Of a stretch of 64,000 nucleotides of DNA, positions 28,101 to 40,000 are shown piece after piece (the stretch's first letter is position 1; the number at the start of each line of letters is the position of its first letter). The notes under the pieces were generated by a model that was given only the letters and a program-made list of their open reading frames with translations, made no database searches and was not told where the DNA came from. Source of the stretch: Hoplostethus atlanticus (Eukaryota; Chordata; Actinopteri; Trachichthyiformes; Trachichthyidae); assembly GCA_034670405.1 (NCBI GenBank), contig JAXDDX010000220.1:326001-390000 (forward strand), read 5' to 3'. A program made the translations under genes and the position numbers.

Positions 28101-29163
28101 TATCAAAACGGTTGTCGGTTGTCATTCGAGTCATGTGTCAGTGTAGCGAGCCAGAGAAGTCAGCCAAGTAGTGACAGTTTTTTTCATTCTGCTTGAAAAG
28201 CACTTTTTTTTTCTTCCCTGACAACCATTCAAATCACATTCAAATGTACCTAAACAATCCAAACCACTTGGGGGGGGGTTGCCTCCACAGACGTGTCATC
28301 TCCTGGGCCGTATGAATAATTGAGCTGCCTGTTTGTTCCCCGTGTGTTAGGGGAAACCAGAACAAAATGGTGGAGATCAATTCAACAAAGTTCATTCTGT
28401 ATGTCAACTAAAGCCTGTTTCTGACCTGAGCAAGCAAGAGGAGGGGAAGTAGGAGAGGGTAAGACAAAATCACAACACCGACTACATTTGGATCTAAAAT
28501 TCAGAGGCCAGAAAAGAAAGTCTAGGAACCAGAGGGAGAAAAGGAAGGAGATTATCTAGCTTGTAAAACATGGAACAAAAACTAAAATGCCGGAGAGTCC
28601 TGGATGGAGCAGTCAGTTCTCTTTCCTCAGCACTCATCGTCTATCTTCTTCCTCATTCTTCACTTCCCACTCCCTCTCTCGCCTCCTCTCTAGGTTCGCG
28701 CTTCTGCCATCACAAGCCGGAGCAGGCCTTTGCCTGGGTTTCCTGTATTCTGTCAAAGCAAATGCAATGCTTTTCCAAAGCCGCTCTGCTCTGCTTTCAT
28801 CAAGCCAAATATCTGCGGGGTGGTGTTAGAAGGAGAGAAAAACAAACTGATTAGTGTGTGTTTCATGAAGGAGAAAGCGAGAGTGCTGGAGCTCAGAAGA
28901 ATAAGGAAAAGACAGAGCGTATGACCGAAAGTGAGCAGTGAGTGAAGCATGGCTGCCAGACTTGAGGGAGTGTGAGGAAGCGTGTGGATGCGCTGAATCT
29001 TCAATCTTCTCAGACTCCTCCCCACCCAGACATGCAGTGTCAACACCAAACATGCCACCAAGGGCTGAGGAAGCGTTGTGTGTGCACAGTCCAATCCTAT
29101 CCTATGTTGAATCCTAAAATCTGTTAGCATGTGTGCTTTTTTGTATGAGAGTGTGTGCATGTG

Positions 29164-29226
<63 letters not shown>

Positions 29227-30494
29227 CAGGGCCTCTTCTGTGGCTCTAGAGCATATGGTCCTGCTGGTGTAAACACTGAGCAGAAATAAATAGTGATGAA
29301 AACATTTGAAGCGAAACAGCTGAACAAATCCAACAAACAGGCCTTCAGTGGACCTTTTGTGAACCCTCAGCAGTCAGCGCGTTGGCTTTATCTCACATAC
29401 GCGCACACACACACACACACACACAGAAGCAATCACTCAGTTATAGAACAAAACAACGGTCGAGACAGGCTATGGTCGTGTGTAGCAGGCAAATAAATAA
29501 ATAAATAAAGAGCTAGCTAGCTGGTGTGGGCATAGCTTGACCTTTCACGTCGATTTTCATCCGTTAGCTGAGCAGAATCGACTAAGAGACACACCACAGT
29601 TAATCTACATCAGCTCAAATATTTGCTGCCTGAGTTGAGTGATTACACGCTGTAAGCATCCTAAATTTCAAAACTGATCTGCCCATGTAGCCTGGTGGCT
29701 CAGAGGGCTGAGGCACTTCCATGTACCCACAATGTCACAGACTTGAATCCAGTTTAACCTATAGTGCACATCATCCCCTCTTCTGTCCCCCATTGCCCAT
29801 CACTCTGTACTGTATACTGTCAAATACATCAAAAAATGCCATTAGAAAAAAAGTCCACCATGAGATATTCTGGCCCTGTGCCTAAAATAACCCATCCACC
29901 TCCTTATTGGTGTTTCAAAGACCTATCCAGTGGGAGGCTATGACACTATAATATAAGGGATAAGGAAGGGGAAATGGCCCTTCTGTCACCCTGCAATACC
30001 GGCAACAGAACAGTTAATAAGATGAATGGAGGCAATAAGAGCACACCTTGGAAACACTAGAGAGCTGATGATGATAAACACGAGTGCCTACCTACAGACA
30101 GCTGTGAAGGTACAGAGCAGCTCTTTCATAACACATGAGAGGATATTAAACCGCGAATTGGGACCAGACTGCTGGTATTAACTATTTTACAAACATACCG
30201 AGATATTGCTTGTTAGTTTTACAAAACGGGGCGTGACTGACTGCTTGTGACAAGTGCGATTAGTGCTGCCCCCCCATGAGTCATCCACTTTCAAACAAGG
30301 CCGGACAATGGTCATTTGTAGATTAGGGTAGACTCTTTTTATTTGCCAACTTATCCTCAACAGACAGACAGATGGGAGAGCTTGCCAGACACAGCCAACT
30401 AGCAGCCCTGGCCTAGGGACAGTCAGCCTTGTGTGACTGAAGTGTTTCTCTGCCTCACAGACAGGCCTCTGTGTAGCCGAGACTCCTCACGCTC

Positions 30495-30525
<31 letters not shown>

Positions 30526-30686
30526 AACACAAACACACACAGATTCAATTTACCTTGAAACATGGTGTAAACACGCATTGCATTTGTGTAGCATTGGCAC
30601 TAGTTGATTGATTTTAAAAGGTCAGCATGATTTAGAGAGTGAATTGCCCTGGCACCCGTGACTGTGCCTGCAGGTACACACAGACA

Positions 30687-30728
<42 letters not shown>

Positions 30729-33700
30729 CTGATGAGAAAGCAGCAAGTTAGGGCAGCTGGTTAGGCAGGTTTTGAGGCTGGTGCTGGCTAATGGTTGTTG
30801 GAGAGTTCGTGGGAGCCTAGTGTTAAGCTGGTGAGGCTTCGGAGGCTCGCGATAAACCCACGATGACATCCCAGCCCCGGGAATGCCAGGATACCGCCAC
30901 ATTCATTCACACACACACACGACATGCTGACACACACGTACTTGGCACCTCACGCACGTCACAGAACACACCGATGCAGACAGGCAAACAACTAGGTGGG
31001 CACGGCACACGCATGCACACTCAGGTGCACACAAAAAGCACACACTTGCAGTTGTTCTCTGCGGTTTATTTTTAGCAAATCTGGGCGGACAGAGACCAGT
31101 GACACCGACACAAGCTCACAGACACACACACACACTCACTCTGTGGTGCATCTCCGGTAAATCTGGTCAAATGGACGGGAGGCGACATGAGACTCACAGT
31201 AAAGCACAGCTGAAGTGAAACCAGAGACAGTAGCAGCTGCTAAGCATGCCTGTAAAACGCACAACACTCTCAGGTCAAATTATACTGTTATAGGTACCGA
31301 ACAAAGACTTTCCCCTTTCACCTCTCCCTCGTTCTGTCTCGCTCGGACAGTCTTTCAGTTCCCCACGGCCCTTTCTCTCTCTCGCTCCTCCATTTCTTCC
31401 TTATGTGTAATTATGGCGAACAAAACACAGGGTAAACACAAGCTGGTATATATATTGTGACCATGAAGTTGAGTTCTGGTCCGAACCGGATCGGAGCAGA
31501 TCGGAGCAGTTGCAGAGAGCAGCGAGGCAGAGCGAAGGCGTTTTAGAAAGGACCAGAGATCTGCTTTGGACTTGTGTATAAACCACAAACAAGCCAAACC
31601 TCAAGAACTACGGCAGTCTCGGAGGGACTACGCTGTCTATTGTATATCAAAAAAACAACAAAAAAGATTTGAACATGGTGAGCGGAAATACAGCTGATCA
31701 GATTGTGAAATTCGCTGACGGTTTTCCCAGGCCCTGGAGCTGCTGAGAGCGCTGCTGGGGTTATTCTGGCATGGCCAGAGACAGAGCAGGGCTCTGCTCT
31801 GCACCTGACTGAACAGCCTCACACACTTGATGCTTTGTGCTGTGGCATGTTGGTGCTGGAAGCCACCGATGCTAAGATTAAGCACGGACACTTTCTAGCT
31901 CTCCCCAGCCCGGAAATCTCCATGTTGTCTTGGCAGCGGTCCAGGAGTCCAGGGGTGTGTGTCCGCTCCTGTTTAAAGAGACTGCTCAGCTTACGAAAGA
32001 CTTGAAACTCCCCTACGCACAAACTCCCACATACACGCATGTACATATGCACAACACACACACACACACACAAACCAGGGTATTTGCAGGTCCAGAAAGC
32101 CAGACTTTTTAAGAACTTTTTAAACCTAGAATTGAATTTAAGATCAATTGAAAAATTTAAATAAACAAACAAAGCGTACAAAAAATTACGTAGCTAATGA
32201 ATGTTCTTGTATTACAAATGGTCAGTGTAAGACAAAGGGCAGCAGGAAGTTATGAGCTGGGGAGGTAAGGTTAGTCAGGAGGAAGAAAGGAGGTATGCGT
32301 TAAATCAATCTTTATCAAAACACATCTAGAGAGGGAGGAGACCACAGATGCCAAGGTAATGGTTGAAGAAACACAAACGACGTGGACATAGCAAGTAGCT
32401 GTCAACCTCTTCCCCTCACTCTCTCTCTCTCTCTCTCTCTCTCGCTCCACCAAGGAGAGATGCATACCTCCTTAGATAGAGCTCTATATCTAAAAACTCT
32501 GACACCTAAATAGCATGTAATTCTGAGTGTGACAATATATAAAAATATTTAGAAAGAGAATAGCACGATTAGAAAACACAATACAAATTGTATTAACTTG
32601 TAGAACTGGATGGCTGATAACATGAGCACTGATAGCACTCCACTTGTCCTCCAACACCACCAATTAGAGGGCAGGCCAATCCACATAAGTCATTATCGCT
32701 CTATTGTTATGGACGCACACATGTATACACAGAGCTGAGGGGGTTTCCAGGAGTGCACAGATGAACCGGGTGCACTGGTTCTGGTAGCTTGGGTGGGCGG
32801 GGCATGCTTTTAAAAAAAAAAAAGTTTATTCACGCTGAATCTTTGAAGTGTGTTTCAGTGAAGTTGCCACCCATGCATTGAATTGGCCTTTATTCATCCA
32901 TTGATTTACTCAAACCGCTACAGGCCCGGGCATCATGGAGAATCAATGCCCACGTTACTTAACTGTGTCAACACAAAATCAATTAAAATGCCAACAGCCC
33001 CATCTATTGCCTAAACTAATAGATGGGGCAGTTGATGGTCCTGTCTAACTACACTGAGACCTTGGGTGCATTAATATCATTTATTAATATCCAATCAAAA
33101 AACATGACAAAGAAAATAAGATAGCAATTATATAGACCACTGTATTTTCAATGTCCTACACACTGAGATGGTGATGGTGGCAGTGATGTGTCATGGCTGG
33201 GTTGCTGATTCAGCTACAGCAAAATCAAGCCACTGTAGTTTTAACCAGCACAACATGTGACTAGTTTAGTCAGCTGTGGTCAGTGGCCTGAGAGGAGAGG
33301 GGAGGAGAGGGGAGGGGAGGGGAGGGGAGAGGAGGAGAGGAGAGGAGGAGAGGAGAGGAGAGGAGGAGGAGAGGAGAGGAGAGGAGCTAAAACTCAGACA
33401 CACACAGTGATCCAAGCAGCTTAGATCTATAGGAATAAAATACTTGAGGCAATCCCTAATATGCTCCAAAACATAAACGTGGCCAACTCAATGCTGAAGA
33501 AGAGTAATACAAAAACAAAGTATCCATCTTGAAACAGATGCAGGCCATTCGGCTCTGTACAGTACAAAGTGTTAGGCGTTTCTGTTTGCAGTCTGGAGTG
33601 AATTTCACTGCTTGTCATCAGTCGACCGGGATGACTTATTACAGAGTTGCGCAAGGCACTGGCAGAATGTGTGTGTGTGTATGTGCGTGTGTGTTTATGT

Positions 33701-35615
33701 GTTGTGTATGTGCGTGTATGTAGTTGATGGGCAGCTGTCATTTCTGTGCATGTGTGTGTGGCTTAGGTTAGCATATTCTTGTATATGTATATGTATATGT
33801 ATATGTATGTGTATATGTATATGTATGTATATGTATTTGTATATGTATTTGTATGTGTATATGTATATGTATTTGTATATGTATATGTATTTGTATATGT
33901 ATTTGTATGTGTATATGTATATGTATTTGTATATGTATATGTATTTGTATATGTATTTGTATATGTATATGTATTTGTATATGTATATGTATGTGTATAT
34001 GTATATGTATGTGTATATGTATATGTATTTGTATGTGTATATGTATTTGTATGTGTATATGTATATGTATTTGTATATGTATATGTATATGTATTTGTAT
34101 TTGTATGTGTATATGTATTTGTATATGTATATGTATTTGTATATGTATATGTATGTGTATATGTATATGTATTTGTATATGTATATGTATATGTATTTGT
34201 ATATGTATATGTATTTGTATATGTATATGTATATGTATTTGTATGTGTATATGTACATACACATGGAGAGAGTAGAGCAGGAGGAAGTAACCTGGACCTG
34301 GTTTGGGTACTGTTTGCAAAATCACTGAGGCTTTATATGTACAGGTATGTGTACAAGGTATGGCATTTTCATACATTTTTCCTACCGTGTCATGTTGAGT
34401 GTGTTCCAAACTTGTTTATAGTTTATCTTTATCCTGGCAAATCACTTTGCAAGATTGTAATCAATAGCAACCCGCAGCTTCTGCAGCTAATGTCGGCCTC
34501 ATGTACTTTGCTGCTGTCGTTCCAGTGCCAACAGCAACATTGTGAAGATTCCAATGATGAGTATCCAAAGGTTTTCATACTTTATGAATGTGTACCGTCA
34601 ATGGAAAGTGGTGAAAATTACAACACAAAATCCTTTCACATCTGCAAGTGTGTACGGAGTGTGTTGAGAAGAGAGTTGACATTATTCTCTATAGGAATAT
34701 GGAGTTATCTTTCCATTCAGCCACAGAGGGGCCTAGCATTGTTCAGAGAGTCTTCATCTCCTCTGGATTTGTGCAGGATTTAGTTGGCCGTCCTTGAGAC
34801 ATAGGGGCAGAGGACAAAAGGCCAAGAGAAAAGAAAAATGGGATGTACGGAAGAGATAAAAGACATGAAAAGAGGATTCGGGGGCCTTTTGCAAAGCCCT
34901 CAAAGTTACAAAAACCCTCTTACTGGGCTGCCTTGTCTATTATATTCTCAGAGTTTTAAAAGTTATCCATGCTGATACTCACTGTCACTACTGAGTCAGC
35001 TTTACAAATAACAACAAATCAAACTCTCACTTGCATTTAACCACTCACGATGCTAAGATGAGAAAGCTGGGAGACAGCAAGAGGGTAGATGGATAGAGGA
35101 GACAAGAGTAAAGAGCAGCTGCTGGATGGTCTGAAGAGGGGGTGGGAGGGCAGAAAAACACAAATGAAGAGAGAGGAGAGAGAGAGACACGGCATCTCTG
35201 AACTGTAGGCTGATCGGGAGGCCTTATGTAAGCGTCTATTAGTGTGGGTGAGCAAGCCATAAAGCATTTCACTGCACTGGGGCCAGAGTTGCGCAACTTT
35301 AGTTTCCTCTCTCCAAGTTTTTTCTCTTTCTCTCTATTTCTCAGGCATCATGCTAGTGGACGGTGGACAAATGTTAAGAACCATTTACTGTCAGTGATGA
35401 GCCATTATGTTATGCTATGCCAAGGTTTAAAATGTAATTTATAATCAATGCTCTGATATGTGGGAGTTGGTTCTGGCTTTGTCAATGTTACATTACTTTT
35501 ACAACAGAGCAGACTGTATGCAGAGAGCATTCCTTCATGCCTCCCACTCTCCTTACATAGAAAACTGATTTTGCTTCTCATCTTCACAGCAGATGATTAA
35601 TGTCTCATTAGGGCA

Positions 35616-35678
<63 letters not shown>

Positions 35679-37029
35679 ACATATTTCACCCATTTGCTGG
35701 AGCGTCTTCCAGAGGCCCTCATTAGTGTTTAAGAACGCATGATTCAGAGCCAGCTACAAAGCTGCAGTCTGAAAACAAAGATTAAAAAGATTTTTTTTTT
35801 GTTTGATACCAGATACTCACTCCTCCATACTCCTCATAGTTGGAGACAGTAACGATCCGGGGTTAGATGATGAGTTGTCTGCTACAATCTTCTGTGGTTA
35901 TAAATTGTCTATGCAGCACATAACCCAGATCCTGACGCTGACCTGGTGGACGTGCCAAGTGCCTGCTAGCAAGAGTGTTAACCCTTTGTGGTCAGACAGG
36001 AAAAACAAGCCATACACTGAAGTCACAATGTTTGTGGAAACTAATGTGTTATTCTAATGTATTTAGACGAATACGGTTCACACGGACACATAATAAAACA
36101 AACTGAGAAGGAGCTGGTGAATGTAGCTGCTCTGCTTGGAAAGTCATGTGGGTTAGACGTCCCAGACTGGAGTGGGGGCGGATAGCTGGTCCTGTGACTC
36201 TGGCCTTCACCAACCGGCTGCAATATCTCCTCTGGGGGAGGACTGGTGGTGGGGTGGTCAGTGATGTGATGGAGTGGGGGTGGTAGACTCTGCTCCAGCC
36301 TGCCTGCCTAGACTAACCCCTCCTGACTACTCGCAGCAGACTGGGCCAAAGGCAGAGCCGTAATTATGGTCAGAATAGAGCAGTCTTATTCCCTCCACAA
36401 CCCTCCCGCCCCCCCACAATGCTGCCGTTGGTCACTCTGGTGTCTTGTTTATGCTGACTCTGTGTTTTCTATTCACGTTAACCTACTGCGGTGACAGTGT
36501 ACCTGACTGAAGAGAGATAAGAAACAAAAGCTTTCCAAAACAAAACAAAAAAACAACCTCCCCGCGTCATTTCGTCAGACCTCTTTTTGGTTCATTCAAA
36601 CTGGCTTTTGTTCCTTTATCAGCGTGCTGGATCCCACTCTGATGGGTATTGACAGGTAGAACGAGCTCAGCTCAAGGGTGTGTGTCAGAGAAACCTAATG
36701 AGAAAGTGTGTGTGTGTGTTGGTTCCTCCTTTTCCTGGCTGTGAGATACTTGCCCAGACTTGTCTACAGGACAAACAGTGACCCAGTTTACAGCCATAAA
36801 ATGAACTGGTCCACTGGACTCCTTTGCAACCTGACAAGACAAGGAGTGAATGAGACATATGCCTAGTGGTTAATGTAAAACACACACAGGTGAGAAACAG
36901 CTTAATGGATAAAGTCTCTTCAAACATTTAGTACTATGACACAATGGTGGAATTAACCGAGCCATTCTGTTGACAGGAGATCAAGCAGGTCACAGGGTGA
37001 CGCAAATGCTCAGTGAGTCACAAAAACAT

Positions 37030-37063
<34 letters not shown>

Positions 37064-40000
37064 GGATGTCAAGCAAAACCTGTGACAGTACATGTAACAC
37101 ACATTTATGGTTATATAATGATAATAATAGCGAAGTGGCTGGCACTGAAAATGAATGTAAAATGCATTTCTAAGGAACGTTTGCTAGCTACCCTTGGCTA
37201 ATAATGTCACGACTTCCATGTAGCCGTGACAGTAAAGACACATGAATAACTAACAATATATCTATCCAGTAGTCCGTCTATTGCTTGACTCACTCACTTG
37301 CTTACTGGAAGTAAATGGGAGCAAATCGGCAGCAAAAGGCTGTGACATGTGTTGTCTGTTTACCAAGTCAATAGGCTGCATTTATTTATTTTGGGGACAG
37401 TGGCTGCTACCTGCTCATACAAAAAACAGAATTTGAAACTCACAACCAACATGCTAATTATTGTAACTGTCAGAATGCCTCACAACTCCAGTGATGAGGC
37501 CCTACAACAGGCTGCACGTCCACAGCTGTCAGGAGACGTAGAGGTCGTGGACATTACGCTGCACCTGATATCAAGTCTGACTGACACCTGTGGAGAGGGA
37601 AGACTACTCAAGCTAATTCTCAGGATATCTTATATTATTAAACCGATTGCAGTGTAATTCTCTTCCTTGTTCACTTAATGGATAAAATGCATCACTTCCT
37701 GTGCGCCCGAAATATTTCCCACCACTGGTCGTCGCCAACCACAGGGGCTGCAATGGAACAAAATAGGGGGTCTCATGCCGCACTGATGGGTGGATTGTCT
37801 GTTGTTGAACCCCAACACATTAGATTGAAAAGCTAAATGCTAATCATGCTATGTAGAACGAGCTATGGGGGATTTCAGCATCACTGAGGTAATGTAATGT
37901 GGTTTCCTGGAGAGAGAACTTAGCCCCTTGGTACCAACTGCCAAACAAAAGCCAATTTGAGCAGGGGGAAAGACAAGGAGCTAATCTGAAAGGTCAGTGT
38001 AGCAAAGAGGCCGGGCTAATATGACCAAATGGTTACGTAACGCTATGCAACCTCTGTTACGGGCTGCAGAGTGGTGACACAGAGTTTGTTATTGTGGTAG
38101 CAGCACACTAAGAGAGCCGTCAACATGACTTTTCAAATGTAGTTAAGACTGAGGTGAGAGGTGAGACTGGCAGCTGTGTTGGCTAGAGTGGGCAAACACA
38201 TATACACATACACATACATAAACACACACGCACACATGCACAGAAGCACACACAACATCTCACTGGTTTAAAGTCATGTTCAGTCTTGCATGCTCCCTGA
38301 GGACACTTCCTCACGTCATACATGACCAGCCACACGTGAACTGCAAAGTGATGCTGAGAGGAAAGAGGAGTATGTGTGGTGATTAAACCCGCCCAAACTC
38401 CTACACACACCTCCCCTACTATCAAGCACTCTCAGCAGTTGCACCCCGTTTTGTGCATGGTCTGTGCTCAGGTAGTATGACCTACAGGAAGCGGGCAATT
38501 GGCATAGCCTCTTCCTTTTCCGCTTCCTTTGAGTTACTTTTTTCAAAATCCCCCACTGTAGTGCAACAGCAACGTAGCCAACTAGCTATAGAGATTAAGT
38601 GATTAAGGCCACGTCCACACTAAGCCGTTTAAATTTGAAAACGCATATTTATCTCTCTACTTTGGCCTTCCGTCCACACTACGCCGACATTTTCGACCTC
38701 CAAAAACTGAGCTTTGCAAAAACGCTCTGCCAGGTGGATGAATTTGAAAACACCAACCTTGCAGTGTGGACGGCGAAAACGAGAGACCTTTGAAAACGAT
38801 GACGTTTAACTGTTACTCGATCCAGGCGTAAGCGGCCGGCCCAAGTGGTCTGCGCATGCCCGTGGAAGAAAGTATGCATTTTTGGTAGTTTAGTGTGGAC
38901 ACTGAGCTTAGACACGAAAACACTGTTTTCAAATGTAAAGGGCTTAGTGTGGATGTAGCCTAAAACACAACTTTGAAGAAGAATTGGATCTTGCAAAACG
39001 GCAGGCCTGTGCAATTCAAAAAATAAATAAATAAACAAATAAACAAGCATAGAGTAACTTGTGAGCCATGTAAGGTCCACCAACAGCCTTTGATGACGAG
39101 TTCTTCAGCTTGCAGACCTGTTCCTGTACTGCCACAGGGCATTTTGTTAATGCCTAACTGCAGTCACACTCACACACAGACGCCCATACACACAAACAGA
39201 GCCTTGACATGGACAGTTACCAATAGCTGCATATAAAATTCAGGACAGAGTGCCTTAGGCACCACCTATTGCCTCTCTCAGACCCAGCCTCTTCCCTGTT
39301 ACATAAGCACTTATCAGCGCACTAGGCTTGTCCCTGGATGCATTTTCTGCTCATTCTGCATGAAACAGTGTGTGTGTGTGTGTATGTGCGCAGGTGTGGG
39401 AGAGTGATAGCCTAACCCCATGACTATCAAAGAGCGTCCTGCACAATGCATTTTGTATGTTTGCATGAATGTGCGTGTGTGTGCAGTAAACGTCCCAAAA
39501 ATTATATGAAACCATGGTAGCAGAAACCTCTACTAACTGTGATGCACACAAAACATCAAACACACCAAAGCTAGTCTTCCTGCCCCGCACACAGTGAGCC
39601 TGTCACACTGATATATCCACTGGCCTGGCCTGGCCTGGCAAGGGAGATAAGGTCAAAGGGGAAACTATTAGGGTGAGAAACAGTCTAGCGGGACACTGAG
39701 CAGCCTGATCAATATGGACACATACAGCGGTAGTCTACTGAAGCTATCTAACTGCATTATCACTAAACAACACCAACATCTCATTCTCTCTCTCGCTCTT
39801 CCTTCTGTCAAGTAACTGGGCAATCCTAGCGCTAATCTAGAGCGTTTGCTCTCCCAGGCATATTTCAGAACTATTCTGGATGGAACACCAAACATGTGGT
39901 CAGTTGACCAGCACGCCCCCACACCATTCATGCCCAAACCACAGTACAGTTGTAGCCAGAGGGCGAATTCCATTTCTATTCAAGAGTTTGTTCAGGAACA

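Noticed and set aside
29688-29760. Possible functional tRNA gene
   Set aside because: Box B is degenerate, no acceptor stem pairing was seen, and SINE-like body and tail follow.
31484-31512. Tandem GATCGGAGCA resembling a sequencing adapter
   Set aside because: Does not continue into adapter sequence (AGATCGGAAGAGC); two imperfect copies within normal genomic flanks.
33612-34783. Large overlapping ORFs (up to 334 aa, both strands) rich in Met/Tyr/Val/Ile/His/Cys
   Set aside because: They are translations of the stop-free TATG/TATT array; no domain, no splice support, and mirrored on both strands.
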